From NCBI RefSeq assembly GCF_023898315.1, contig NC_064621.1:126455521-126519520 (forward strand): a DNA stretch of 64,000 nt. The letters run 5' to 3'. Within the stretch, counting starts at the first letter, position 1; each line of letters starts with the position of its first letter. Of this stretch, positions 10,355 to 21,560 are shown piece by piece. The translations under genes were made by a program, and so were the position numbers. This stretch comes from Schistocerca nitens. Taxonomy: Eukaryota > Arthropoda > Insecta > Orthoptera > Acrididae. A model generated the notes under the pieces. That model saw only the letters and a list, made by a program, of their open reading frames with translations, was not told where the DNA came from and ran no database searches.

Positions 10355-12390
10355 TGTTTCCTCCAATAATTAACACTTTAATGCTTCGAGCCAACAAGTT
10401 TAAATAAGAAAGGGTCCTGTTGTCGTTAACAAGCGATGCGGCCCCGTATATGATGAAGGCCGGGAAAGCGATTAATGTAATCCTAACCTAAAGCACATTA
10501 CATGTTTAGGCCAAGCACTACGTCTTGTAGCTGAAATGTCTAATGCGTATAAAATATGACGATTTGAATACGCTGATATCCACCACAAACAAGGTAAATA
10601 GACGCAAACATTTAATAATTCTGACAGCATTAATTAGTCATATGCTGATATTTTTTCCTATTTAAGATACTATTGGAAGTACCTGTCCGTGTTGCCGCAT
10701 TTAGAAATATACTGCCTTATTTAGCTTTGCCACCACAACCTATACTGACCAGGTTGAGTACTTGAATAAATACTACCATCTTTTACGCTGAAAATTTTGT
10801 TGATGTTAGTTGGCAAGAGACCGTAAATTCAGGCAGATTTATTGAAGTTACATCTTTTTGCTTATTTTCTGCTGAAAAGCCTACAGTTACAGTCTTCTAG
10901 CTGTTTTTTCCGGTTTTCGGTCGCAGACATTTTCGAAGCCACTAATGCAGCCTGGATTAAAGACGAATAAGTGGTACTGAAGGAAACAGATTTGAAGCAA
11001 GACCTACTTTACATCAAACCAAAATTTTCGCATTTGCCTGCGACAATAACGAAGCTGAAAGCCACAGCTAACTCGTGGAATCTCTGACGATTATTGAAGA
11101 GATTGAAAAATCTTAGCAATAGTATCCTATGGAGAAGGGTGCGTTGCAGCAAAAGATAAGATGAACAGGGCTACCGAATCAAATCCTGATTTTGAGTTTA
11201 TGAATCTGACAGAAATTTTGTGGCGAAAATGTAAAACACTTTCAACGTATTCTGACTTCGTCCGACGTTCCTTCGCTTAAGTGTGCACTTGTGATTTATT
11301 GTGACGACTTTATTTGTTCTGTCTGATAAACGCATGAGCCTAAGTGCAGAAAATTCGGAGAAATTGGTTGGTTGTTGTGTCTTATTTTGGAAGAGAATAG
11401 AAATAAATGTGCAATGCTTTTATTGTTTCGATGCCTCATCTTGCATGTTTAATGATATATACTGCATGGGTGCATGCATGTTTTATAATTTGATAGTGTC
11501 CGAAAATCTGGGCTCTACTCATAACGTCTGTGTCGTGACAAGGTATCGAACTTGAATAGCTAAATGCTTGAGAATTGCGCAAAGACAAAATTGTCAGTGG
11601 CGAAGTAAAGTATTAACTTCTACAGTTTAAACGGAAAATTCTGTCCTTCAGACAATTCATACAAGCTGGGAACCCATATTACCACGGCAACATGCTTAGG
11701 GACCCGCACCAAAACTTCCATTTATGTTTATTTGTTTGAAAAGTATTTTACTCATCTTAAATATAAGTAATAGCTGCTTGTTTGTTACATTTACTTTATT
11801 ATCCTGCATTTGCGTAACAAACATGTTAAAGTTACAATATTTTTTTTGAAAAATTATAATACTGATTTTTGCGTGGAGATGAGGAACCTCAACGTTTTGT
11901 TCTTTTCATAAAAAATATAGTTGTGCATAACGATGTTGATTAACAGAGGTGAACACTTTAATGATTTTAGTTCTTTTCCTTTTCTAAAATCTCGCCAACC
12001 AATTAAATCATTATACAAATAAATAATATACCATTAATTCTGCTTTGTAGGCTTGTAATTCGAAAGTAGCTCTGAAATGCTATTTTTGCATGTTATTTCT
12101 TCTGCTAAGATCTGCTACACATGTTCAACTTGGGGACCTACAAGTCCTAACTACGGCTCTGCATATTACAAGTAAATGAATTACTGGTTTCTGATCAAAA
12201 AATTTGGTAAAAATTGTTTTATAGTGACGGGTGTTAATCAAGCTGAAGCAATTTCCGAAATCGAACGACTAATATAGAATGGCATTTCATTTAAAGAAAA
12301 ACGCGCTGGCTTTATGGAATGGAATAAGGGCAGAAGAAAGAGAGATATTTCCGACTTTAACTGTCTTTTCTAATAAGACGTTTCTTTTCA
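10355..12390. other. AT-rich stretch, no gene recognised
   Basis: About 2 kb of AT-rich DNA with short random-looking frames. I saw no transposon termini or tRNA boxes. Confidence 0.55.
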
Positions 12391-12394
12391 CGAC

Positions 12395-13065
12395 GAAAGT
12401 TGGAAGGAATGTCTGGAGAAAGGAGGAAGAGAAAACCTGAGCAGAGTGCGTGGCAGGCCAGGAGTCGCTTGCGTCAGCTGTCTTTCACACTCTGCCGTAA
12501 TTTCGCAGGAGATAATTTGCATAGTTGTCGACGCGGCCTGGCGCCGACGTCCTGCGAGGAAGGGGGTGGGGGATGGTTTGGGGTGGGGGTTGCGGGGGGG
12601 GGGGGGGAGCGGCATGCCTGTGGCTGTGTGGTGGCGATGGCGAAGGACGATGGCCACGACCTGCGTGCTGAAAAGTCGCCGCCTCCTGGATATTAAATCA
12701 AGGCGGCGCACTGTCTCAGCGCCGAGTGAAAGGAAGGGACGACGATGTGCCGGAAGGCGGAGCCGGGGGAGGACGCAAGACGCTGCAATTTACAGTCGAG
12801 ATGAACTTCCTCGCCGAAACTCTCCCACTTGGCGACGTCGGAGCAGGCGCCGGCCGCATTCAGAACGCGTCTCATCTCCCCAGCGGGGGCCGATGGGGGA
12901 CTGTGGCTGGGTCCGGAGGGGTGGAGGAGACCGGTGGGGGAGGGGGGGGGGTGGAATTGGTGAATAGTATTTAACTCTCGAGTTCCGAGCTCAAAGCAGG
13001 ACCCCATCCCCGTCTTCTCCTCCTGGGCTTTCCCGTTGATTGTCAGCTTGCAAATTGCCACCTTC
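12395..13065. other. GC-rich, CpG-containing island with G-runs
   Basis: A sharply GC-rich block inside AT-rich surroundings, with many CpG dinucleotides, a run of 14 G at 12594-12607 and further G-rich tracts near 12930-12955. Several overlapping arginine/glycine-rich frames are open on both strands, as GC-rich composition alone would produce. It could be a promoter-type CpG island or a GC-rich repeat. No domain is recognisable. Confidence 0.45.
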
Positions 13066-13299
13066 CTGGACAAAAGGTGAGAGCACCTAACAGGAGGGAG
13101 GAGCTAGTGAAGTTTGGCTGGATTGGATGGGAACAGCTTTCGCTTGTGGGAATCGCGGGATTTCCCGCAAGTCCTTCTCCTTGTCCAAGATTATTGTACT
13201 TGTGAATTAACCCAACTCGTCAAAGGGGGACACAAAGGGCAAGAACTGGTAGCGAAACGCGAGTAAACATGTCGCGGGCCAGTCTGGCTCAGTATTTTA

Positions 13300-14188
13300 A
13301 TGCGTCATATGTTACAATGGAAGGGAAGCAGCGGTTGGGAAGGGAGTGGGACAGGGTTGTAGCCTCCACCCGATGTTATTCAATCTGTATGTTGAGCAAG
13401 CAGTATAGGAGACAAAAGAAAAATTCGGAGTAGGTATTATAGGCCATGGAGAAGAAATAAAAACTTTGAGGTTCACCTATGACATTGTAATTCTGTCAGA
13501 GACAGCAAAGGACTCGGAAGATCAGTTGAACGGAATGGACAGTGTCTTGAAAGGAGGACATAAGATGAACATCAACAAAAGCAAAACGAGGATAATGGAA
13601 TGTAGTCAAATTAAGTCGGGTGATGCTGAGGGAATTAGATTAGGAAATGAGACACATAAAGTAGTAAAGGAGTTTTGCTATTTAGGGAGTAAAATAACTG
13701 ATGATGGTCGAAGTAGAGAGGATATAAAATGTAGACTGGCAATGGCAAGGAAAGTGTTTCTGAAGAAGAGAAATTTGTTAACATCGAGTATAGATTTAAG
13801 TGTCAGGAAGTTGTTTCTGAAAGTATTGGTATGGAGTGTAGCCATGTATGGAAGTGAAACATGGACGATAAATAGTTTGGACAAGAAGATTAGTAGATCA
13901 CACAACTAATGAGGAGGTATTGAATAGAATTGGGGAGAAGAGGAGTTTGTGGCACAACTTGACTAGGAGAAGGGATCGGTTGGTAGGACATGTTCTGAGG
14001 CATCAAGGGATCGCCAACTTAGTATTGGAGGGCAGCGTGGAGGGTAAAAATCGTAGAGGGAGGCCAAGAGATTAATACACTAAGCAGACTCAGAAGGAGG
14101 TACTGGGAGATAAAGAAGCTTGCACAGGATAGAGTAGCATGGAGAGATGCATCAAACCAGTCTCAGCACTGAAGACCATAACAACATA
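13300..14188 (+). mobile_element. Endonuclease/RT non-LTR retrotransposon, 3' fragment (family R, copy 1)
   Basis: The 3' part of a non-LTR retrotransposon of the type often annotated in arthropods as 'craniofacial development protein 2-like' or 'endonuclease-reverse transcriptase'. It runs from a degraded RT core (about 13320) through the C-terminal domain to the 3' end, where 'ctgaagaccataacaaca' forms the tail. It meets a second copy in opposite orientation at about 14190. Confidence 0.85.
13466..13909 (+). pseudogene. Reverse transcriptase C-terminal half (family R, copy 1)
   Basis: An open frame of 147 codons. It reads FTYDIVILSETAKDSEDQLN, where FADD has decayed to FTYD, then KINKSKTRIM-like sequence and FCYLGSKITDDGRSREDIKC, RKLFLKVLVWSVAMYGSETW. 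These are conserved blocks of the RT thumb and connection region in this family. The frame ends after NSLDKKISRSHN through a deletion. Downstream, shifted frames still read RIGEKRSLWHNLTRRRDRLV and VLRHQGIANLVLEGS, the C-terminal part. The catalytic YxDD-type motif is destroyed, so the copy is inactive. Confidence 0.85.
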
Positions 14189-14558
14189 TTACAAATAATT
14201 TGTTGTTGCTGCGGTCTCCAGTGTGAAGAATGGTTTGACGCAGTAGGCTAGTCTGGTTCTGCACAAGTTCCTCTGTCACTGCATATTTTCTGCAAAACAT
14301 CCAATTGAACGTGCTTGCTGTATTCAATCCTTGATCTGCTTCTACACCTTTTACTCCCATACTTCCCATCGTTAATGAAATTGACAATACCACAATGCCT
14401 CAGGATGTAACCTATCAAACGATCCCTTCTGTTAGTTGAGTTGTTTTATAAGTTTCTTTTTCCCTCAAATCAGTACAGTACCTTACCGTTAGTTATACGA
14501 GTTACCGATCTAATATTCAGTATTTTTATGCATCTCCACATTCAAAGCATTTCTTCTA

Positions 14559-15881
14559 CGAGGGTCACTCCAAAAGAAATGAACACTATTTTTGTAAAAG
14601 TACAGTTTTCATTCTGTATGTGTAAAAGTTTTACAGTGTGTGGATACATCCTTCCCGCTTGTTTTCAAACTTAGTTCAACCTATTCTCGCGAGTGGCGCC
14701 GTCACAGCATGTCTTGAAGATGGCTGCTACATTTGACGTTCGTCAGAAGCAACGTGCTGTCATAGAATTCTTGTGCTGTGAAAACGAGACAGTGGGAAAC
14801 TTCCACAAGTGATTGAAAAAGGTGTATGGAGATGCTGCTGTCGATCGCAGTACAGTTAGTCGGTGGGCAAGCAGGTTACGTGATGAAAGCAAGCATGGTA
14901 ATATTGAGGATTGTCCTCACAGTGGCAGGCCTCGTACTGCACACACTCCAGACAATGTGCAGAGAGTTTACGAAATAGTGACTGCTGACAGACGCATCAC
15001 AGTGAACGAATTGTCACGCTACGTTGGGATAGGGGAAGGAAGTGTTTGCAGAATACTGAAAGTGCTGGCGTTAAAAAAATTTTCTGCCAGGTGGGTTCCG
15101 AGGATGTTGACAGTGGCTCACAAAGAAACAAGAAAAACGGTTTGCAGCGAACGTTTGGAACAGTACGAGAATGGTAGAGATGAATTTCTTGGAAGAATTG
15201 TGACAGGTGATGAAACATGGCTCCATCATTTTTCACCAGAGACGAAGAGGCAGTCAGTGGAGTGGCATCATGCAAATTCACCCGAGAAAAAAAAATTCAA
15301 AATTACACCTTCTGCTGGAAAAGTTATGGCTACTGTGTTTTTCGATTCTGAAGGAATCTTGCTTGTGCACATCATGCCAAGTGGAACCACCATAAATTCT
15401 GATGCATATGTGACTACACTGAAGAAACTTCAAGCTCGACTGAGTCTTGTTCGACCACATCGGCAAAAGCAGGATGTTTTGCTGTTGCACGACAATGAAC
15501 GGCCACATGTCAGTCAAGAAACCATGGAAGCGATCACAAAACTCGGATGCACAACACAGAAACACCCGCCTTACAGTCCTGACCTGGCTCCATGTGACTA
15601 ATAATCTCTTTGCGAAACTGAAACACTCTCTTCGTGGAACAGGGTTGGAAGATGAGACTCCCTTGTGCACGCTGCCAAACAGTGGCTCCAACAGGTTGAT
15701 CCAGAATTTTACCCTGCGGGTGGGTATACAGGCGCTGGTTCCAAGATGGCGTAAGGCAGTTGAGAGCGATGCAAATTATGTGGAGAAATGAAAATATTGT
15801 TCCTAAAGGATGTATCTACACACTGTAAAACTTTCAAAAATGTAGAATAAATAGTGTGCATTTCTTTTGGAGTGACCCTCG
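14559..15881 (+). mobile_element. Mariner transposon, nearly complete
   Basis: A 1,323-bp element with TA duplications at 14557-14558 and 15882-15883. Its inverted repeats of about 32 bp (CGAGGGTCACTCCAAAAG...) have one mismatch. It is inserted into the family R retrotransposon on the minus strand, so it is younger than that copy. The transposase gene is broken. Confidence 0.93.
14720..15790 (+). pseudogene. Mariner transposase (DD34D), broken
   Basis: The ATG at 14720 opens MAATFDVRQKQRAVIEFLCC. An in-frame TGA at 14810-14812 interrupts the N-terminal helix-turn-helix, where an arginine codon is expected. The frame then runs open through DRSTVSRWASRLRDESKHG, IVTGDETWLHHFSPETK (first Asp) and LLHDNERPHVSQ (second Asp) to YSPDLAPCD (third Asp, 34 residues later). 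A TAA at 15600-15602 follows immediately. The remaining C-terminus is readable in a shifted frame (LFAKLKHSLRGT, then LVPRWRKAVESDANYVEK to 15790). One stop plus one frameshift inactivates an otherwise well-kept gene. Confidence 0.9.
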
Positions 15882-16714
15882 TATTATTCTCTGAACCGTT
15901 TATCGCCCATGATTCGCTTCCGCATAAGGCACCACTCCAGACAAATACCTTCAACCAAAACTTCCTTAACACTCAAATTCGTAATCGTTGCTCGCAAAAC
16001 TGTCTTTTCCAGAAATACTTTTGTAGCTATAGGCAGACTGCATTTTATATCCTCTCTTGTTCGGCTATCAAGCTGCCAGTAAGTGTAAAACTGGCCTATT
16101 ACATTTAGGTCTCATTTCCTAACCTAATTACCTCAGCATCACCTCATTTAATTTGGGTACATTCCGTTACCAATGATTTACATTTGTTCATCTTCCAAGA
16201 CACTACCTGTTCCATCCAATAGCTCTTCCGAATTATATGCCGTCTGTGAGGGAATTACATTGTCATCGGTAAACGGCAAAATTTTCATTTCTTCTCCTTG
16301 AACTTTAATTCCCTTTCCAAATTTCTCCTTGGTTTTCTCTACTACTTGCTCATTGTATGAATCCAGTAACATAGACGATATAATGTTTGAAAAAATTTTC
16401 TGCAATTGGTGCCCACAGCTCTGGGTGTTTGAAAAGAAGTCATACTTCAGTGCCGACAAGAGCTGCTGATGAAATAAGTCTGGTCATGAACGACCCTAGT
16501 AACATTATTTACAACAATCGGTATGTACGTCACGGTAAGAATATTCCCATAGTACAGGCAACTGGAAATAATTGACAATAAGATGATCGAAACTGGTAGA
16601 CGGTAACGAGTAATTTCGCCAGCGGCTCTTGACGATGCTGAAACACGACTGTTTTCAAGAAACAACACATTTGTCAGAAACGTGAAGGAAAACCAGCCTA
16701 AAGTCCCATATAGA

Positions 16715-16835
16715 TACCTACAAGGTACTGCGCAGTGCCTGGCGCAGGGTGCATCGTACGAGAATTACCTATTTTCTGTCTTAGACTCGCATATCGAGCA
16801 AAAGAAAGAGAGACTGTTCGTAAGAACCTTCAACA
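16715..16835 (-). mobile_element. Short CR1-like 3'-end fragment
   Basis: The sequence 'cgcagtgcctggcgcagggtg' region, followed by 'actcgcatatcgagcaaaag', resembles the reverse complement of the 3' UTR of CR1-like elements in this window (compare the plus-strand sequence at 23260-23330). It is short and diverged, so the boundaries are uncertain. Confidence 0.45.
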
Positions 16836-16879
16836 TCGCAGCGCGTCAGCAATCGTTGGTTAATATACTAAAAAACTGA

Positions 16880-17395
16880 AAACCCTCCTCGATTGCGAAA
16901 AAATCACCTAGTGTTAAGTGTTAACCCAGGTTTCGGCGTAGATAACTACACCTTCTTCAGAACAACAATAAAACCCACAAGAGCCTAAGAAGACTTTTGT
17001 CAATGGTTAAGAGAACACCATAGCTATACATTTATAAACGAAAGAGAAAAAGAAAACGCAAACAGTACATATGTACAAAGTCAAAACCACTACTTAACTT
17101 ACTGGTGTACGCTCCACCTCACACCGGCCTATGTTCTATGGGCCATGACCCGCCATAAACTGCAGCTACAAACGGTCGCGCACTTACAAGCCTAACCCGC
17201 TATCTACGCACGTGCGCAAGACAAGGGAAGTTACTTGAATGCGCATGCGCTTACGAATACTGTTCGTAAGCTTCTGCACGCCTTCTGATCTATGTTTTGC
17301 TGACGACCCTAGGGGAGGTATGAGTTGATGGCAGCTTAATGTTCACACAATCTTCTTAAATATAGGCTCTTTGAAGCGACCACAAGTTATCACAA
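16880..17395. other. Repeat-like stretch, unassigned
   Basis: It contains 'ggtttcggcgtagataacta' with 'caccttcttcagaa', a motif type common in insect repeats, but no coding or terminal-repeat evidence that would name a family. Confidence 0.35.
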
Positions 17396-17675
17396 TGATA
17401 CACAATTATCACAATGCACACCAAGAAGGAGTTGTGCGCGATAAACAGAAGTTAGTAGGCGTGTTTCTACATCTGAAAGATGACATTTATTCAAATTTCT
17501 TGCCAGTCGCTTAAGAGTAGCGCTAGTAGTGCCACTATAAGGATGTACATCAGGTTTGGTTTGAATACGCTCTGTAACGGTCGTGAGCGTTACTTGCATT
17601 TGAAATTGGTCGTATTGAGTTGATGTTGGTTAAGAATATCTTTAAGACGAGGAAGACGACATTATCAACAGCTCA

Positions 17676-18873
17676 CAAGGGAACCTCCCCATCGCATCCC
17701 CCTCAGATTTAGTTATAAGTTGGCACAGTGGATAGGCCTTGAAAAACTGAACACAGATCAATCGAGAAAACAGGAAGAAGTTGTGTGGAACTATGAAAAA
17801 AATTAGTAAAATATACAAACTGAGTAGTCCATGCGAAGATAGGCAACATCAAGGAGACCGGGAGTCAAGGAGCGGCGTGGTCCCGTGGTTAGCGTGAGCA
17901 GCTACGGAACGGGAGGTCCTAGGTCTTCCATCCAGTGAAAAGTTTAACTTTTTATTTTCAGTTTATGTGACAAACTCTTATGTTTTCATCACTTTTTTGG
18001 GAGTGATTATCACATCCACAAGAAAACCTAAATCGGGCTAGGTAGAAGAATCTTTTTACCCATTCGCTAAGTGTACAAGTTAGGTGGGTCGACAACATAT
18101 TCCTGTCATGTGTCGCACATGCCGTCACCAGTGTCGTATAGAATATATCAGACGTGTTTTCCCGTCGAGGAATCGGTTGACCTATGACCTTGCGATCAAA
18201 CGTTTTCGGTTCCCATTGTTAGGCACGGCGGTGCTACTAATCGCACGGTTTTGCGGTGCGGTCGCAAAACACAGACACTAAACTTATTGCAGTGAACAGA
18301 GACGTCAATGAACGAACGGACAGATCATAACTTTGCGAAAATAAAGAATAAAAAAAATGGTTCAAATGGCTCTGAGCACTATGGGACTTAACAGCTATGG
18401 TCATCAGTCCCCTAGAACTTAGAACTACTTAAACCTAACTAACCTAAGGACATCACACAACACCCAGCCATCACGAGGCAGAGAAAATCCCTGACCCCGC
18501 CGGGAATCGAACCCGGGAACCCGGGCGTGGGAAGCGAGAACGCTACCGCACGACCACGAGATGAGGGCGAAAAAAAAAAAAAAAAAAAAAAAAGTAAAAT
18601 TTTCAGGCGAGGGAGGACTTGAACCAAGGACCTCTAGTTTAGCAGCTACTCACGCTAACCACGGAACCACTGCGCCCCTGAACTCACGACCTCCTTGATG
18701 TTGCCTGTCTTGCGCATGGACTACTCAGTTCGTATATTTTACTAATTTTTTTCACGGTTCCACACAACTTCTTCCTGTTTTCTCTATTGATCTGTGTTCA
18801 GTTTTCCAAGGCCTATCCACTGTGCCAACTTATAACTAAATCTGAGGGGGGGTGCGATGGGGAGGTTCCCTTG
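17676..18873. mobile_element. Foldback element with long inverted repeats containing tRNA-like modules
   Basis: A 1,198-bp element whose first and last roughly 275 bp are inverted repeats of each other (CAAGGGAACCTCCCCAT... at both ends, over 90% identical by eye). The inner part of each arm contains a tRNA-like unit. In the right arm (18605-18678, minus strand) it shows a box-A-like tggttagcgtg and a B box GGTTCAAGTCC; in the left arm (17878-17945, plus strand) box A is kept and box B has decayed. The internal 400 bp has no long frame. It is inserted in a Tc1 copy and itself carries a SINE. The long arms resemble those of MuDR-type or foldback elements; no transposase is present. Confidence 0.85.
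18357..18568 (-). mobile_element. SINE, family B, inside the foldback element
   Basis: On the minus strand the head (cgtggtcgtgcggtagcgtt, B box GGTTCGATTCC) is followed by the common body ending ctcagagccatttgaacc. Poly-A-rich flanks on both sides (gcgaaaa...) may be the target duplication, with the run expanded to 23 A next to the head. Confidence 0.9.
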
Positions 18874-18899
18874 ACAGTAAGTTTGAAAGATGTCGTTTA

Positions 18900-19411
18900 G
18901 TAGGGCAAGACAAACCGTATGTTCCTACCGCTTTATTACACGAAGACTTGGTAGGAATGTAGCCAATATACATGATAACTGGTAACGGTGGTCACGGGAA
19001 GGTACGGTCGCAAGAAAACCGGGCTCCGGACGGCCTCATGGTACTACTGGAGGAAAGACCGTCGTGTTCGTCCTGTGGCTGTGGTGCATCGTACTGCATC
19101 TGCAGGAGCTATTCGAGCAGCAGTTTGCACCACAGTGGCACAACGAACTGTTTCAAATCGGTTACTTCAAGGACAGCTCCGAGCCAGACGCCCTGTAGTG
19201 TGCGTTCCGCTGACCCCAAACCACCGCCGTTTGCGATTTCAGTGGTGTCATACGAGAGCTCATTGGAGGGTGGACTTGCTGTGTTTTCTGACGAAAGCCT
19301 GTTCTGCGTCGGTGCCAGTGATGGCCGTGTTTTAGGAGGAGATCAGGTGAGAGCCCGCAACTAACCTTTCTGCGTGATAGACACAGTGGAGCTACATGTT
19401 ATCGTCTAGGG
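18900..19411 (+). pseudogene. Tc1-like transposase fragment, N-terminal half
   Basis: Frames around 18988-19335 read HRTASAGAIRAAVCTTVAQR, then LRARRPVVCVPLTPNHRRLR and FQWCHTRAHWRVD. A shifted frame then gives AVFSDESLFCVGASDGRVL, which includes the first catalytic Asp. This is a Tc1 family different from the intact one at 3 kb. The gene is disrupted by frameshifts and by the hAT insertion at 19412. Confidence 0.8.
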
Positions 19412-19523
19412 CAGGCTCATCCAAGAACTGCGCCCGGCGGTGTAGTTCAGCGCCCCGTCCGCGACCGTGTGTCGCTAGTGTCGCCATAGGAGCGCGCGAG
19501 CGAGCGAGAGAGAGAGAATTGGC

Positions 19524-19716
19524 TGGTTCAAATGGCTCTGAGCACTATGGGACTCAACTGCTGAGGTCATTAGTCCCCTAGAACTTAGAACAAGTTAAAC
19601 CTAACTAACCTAAGGACATCACAAACATCCATGCCCGAGGCAGGATTCGAACCTGTGACCGTAGCGGTCTTGCGGTTCCAGACTGCAGCGCCTTTAACCG
19701 CACGGCCACTTCGGCC

Positions 19717-19719
<3 letters not shown>
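19524..19719 (-). mobile_element. SINE, family A, flanked by a GA microsatellite
   Basis: Minus-strand tRNA-like head (ggccgaagtggccgtgcgg, B box GGTTCGAATCC) and the common body ending agccatttgaaccag. It inserted into a GA-rich tract: gagagagagag precedes it and the long GA run follows. Confidence 0.92.

Positions 19720-19766
<47 letters not shown>
19720..19766. repeat. (AG)n microsatellite
   Basis: An uninterrupted run of about 23 AG units next to the SINE head. It probably derives from the SINE target duplication, expanded by slippage. Confidence 0.95.
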
Positions 19767-19769
<3 letters not shown>

Positions 19770-20643
19770 CACAGCACTGCTCTGCGCTGGACTGTCCCGC
19801 GGTCAGATCTAACGTAAACAAAATATTCTATTTTAGAATTAATTTTATGTAAAGGATATAGAGTCTCATTCTTACTGTTAGTAGTTACAAGTAAGTATTT
19901 TTTCTTATACTTCGTGCTACAATTTTTTGTATCCCTTTTCAGAGTTTAGAAATCGGATCGGTAGTTTGCTGTTTTGTACGTAATAATTTTAACTGACCAA
20001 GTTTGAAAACTTATTAAAATAGAATTAAGATTTAAAGCTCTTTTATTCTTACAGTCAACATTGTTAAAGAAGACAATTAACATTTTAAACGTTTTTCTTT
20101 TTCGAGGAAACGATTTTGTCTAGGCTTGGTGCAATATTCCGTGAGACTGCTAACCTCAAAGAATTTTTATCGCCAAGGAATGAACGGTTCTTAGTTTTAG
20201 GAAGTTACACATAAGAAAGCGGTTCTTCAGGCGGATATGGCACTGTAGGTCAATCAGCTCTAGTTAAAGCACATGTGAGACGTCCTCTGCCCGAAGGGAA
20301 AACGGGCGAACAATTATATCTATCGGCTAGCGTTCGGGCGGTCCGCACGGCCAGCTAAGCGGCTCGGCTCGGCCACTGCAGCAACATACGAATTCGCTCG
20401 GGGCGCTGGCCGCGGGCGATCGCGGGCGCTAGCGCCCCAGGGGCACAGTTTGGACGAGCCTCGTCTAGGGTACGACTTCGTAAGGCAGCAGGAGCACTCT
20501 CGTAGTTATCCCACGCAACCTGACTGCAAATTTGCGCGTTTGTCTGGTCATTCGACCTGTTGTGCTGCATTTCATGAACAGCATTCCAGGCGTGTTTTAC
20601 AACAGGTTAACAACATTCGCCCACATGCCAGCATGCTCTACTG

Positions 20644-21321
20644 CAGGGCTTCTCAACCTATTCAGCTGGTGGACCCCTTCTTCAGTCGAAAATCCATGGC
20701 GGACCCCTAGTCAGTCAAGAGCACAGTAACTTTAAATTTCAGAGCGAAACCCTTGGGAACTGAAAGCTTTTTAATGAAAGTTTCATGTCCCGAAATACCC
20801 TCCATCCCCCCCCCCCTCCCAAAGTATTAATAGTCTTTGGTTTAGAGATGAATGAAAACAACTTGAATGTCACAAATCGACTTATGAAATAGGTAGTGCA
20901 CTGACAAAGCAAGTTTGACACTTAATGATGCCTGGGGCCGCATACGTGCCAGCAAGCGCTGTGATTGGTCGGCAAAGCTCGCTCCGCGCATGCGTAAAAG
21001 GTTTCAGCGCATCTACCGCCGTGAGCCGGCGCACAAACGACCCCCGTATTGTTGCGAAACAGTCGATCAGAGAAGCCGCATTCTCCGGCACTAAACTGTG
21101 TCTGCGTTCTCACTTAGGAACCGCAATGGCTGCTTGGGAATACGACCTGAAGTAAAAGTACACATTTTCACACGGAAAAAAATAGTGAATTTTATTTTCA
21201 CATTTTTATTCAATAATTTTACTCATTATTTTACACGATTTGGGGAAGGGTGGCCGCGGACCCCCTAGAAAGAGCCGGCGGACCCCTAAGGGGTCCGCGG
21301 ACCACACGTTGGGAAGCCCTG
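20644..21321. mobile_element. Non-autonomous hAT-like element 2
   Basis: 678 bp with terminal inverted repeats CAGGGCTTCTCAACC (left) and, as the complement of the right end, CAGGGCTTCCCAACG. These are classic hAT-type ends. The 8-bp target duplication is imperfect (ctctactg at 20636-20643, gtctacag at 21322-21329). Subterminal sequence is rich in gcggacccc/ggggtccgc motifs on both sides. No transposase frame. Excision in silico restores the surrounding Tc1. Confidence 0.85.
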
Positions 21322-21560
21322 GTCTACAGAGTGTCGACATATTGCCTTCGCCTGATGGATCACCAGATCAGTTTCGAATCGAACACATATGGAACGTCGT
21401 CGGACGACAACTCCAGCGTCATCCGCAGCCACCAAACCGTCCCTGCGTTGACCAACCAAGTGCCACAAGCATGGAACTCTAAACCACAGACATCGGGCAC
21501 CTGTATTACACAATGCGTGCACGTTTGCATGCCTACTATTGGTTACATCGGTTAGTAATG
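21322..21560 (+). pseudogene. Tc1-like transposase fragment, C-terminal end
   Basis: Frames read FRIEHIWNVVGRQLQRHPQP and, shifted, VPALTNQVPQAWNS, matching the C-terminal block around the catalytic Glu (IEHIW) of the same Tc1 copy whose N-terminal half ends at 19411. The middle part (LRFMNSIPGVFYN-like reading, about 20560-20640) lies between the two hAT insertions. Confidence 0.75.

Larger units (their letters stand above)
14196..16465 (-). mobile_element. Endonuclease/RT retrotransposon fragment (family R, copy 2), split by a mariner
   Basis: On the minus strand from about 16460 it reads GKGIKVQGEEMKILPFTDDN (RT core, FADD decayed to FTDD) and EELLDGTGSVLEDEQ, then near 15970 RKFWLKVFVWSGALCGSESW. 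After the mariner at 14559-15881, shifted frames give the C-terminal end and the 3' tail (gcagcaacaacaaatt, minus strand). The element is full of stops. It lies tail to tail with copy 1. Confidence 0.8.
19412..20462. mobile_element. Non-autonomous hAT-like element 1
   Basis: It is flanked by a perfect 8-bp duplication GTCTAGGG (19404-19411 and 20463-20470), which fits the hAT target consensus. The termini are inverted repeats: CAGGCTCATCCAAGAACTG at the left, and at the right the complement of GAGGCTCGTCCAAACTG. Removing it rejoins the Tc1 sequence around it. There is no transposase frame. It carries a SINE and a GA microsatellite; the right part is GC-rich. Confidence 0.85.

Noticed and set aside
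12388-12967. Open frames of 100-170 codons on both strands
   Set aside because: Overlapping arginine/glycine/proline-rich frames in all phases of a GC-rich block are expected by chance.
19585-19852. Frames made of Ser/Leu or Arg/Glu repeats
   Set aside because: They translate the AG microsatellite and the SINE next to it.
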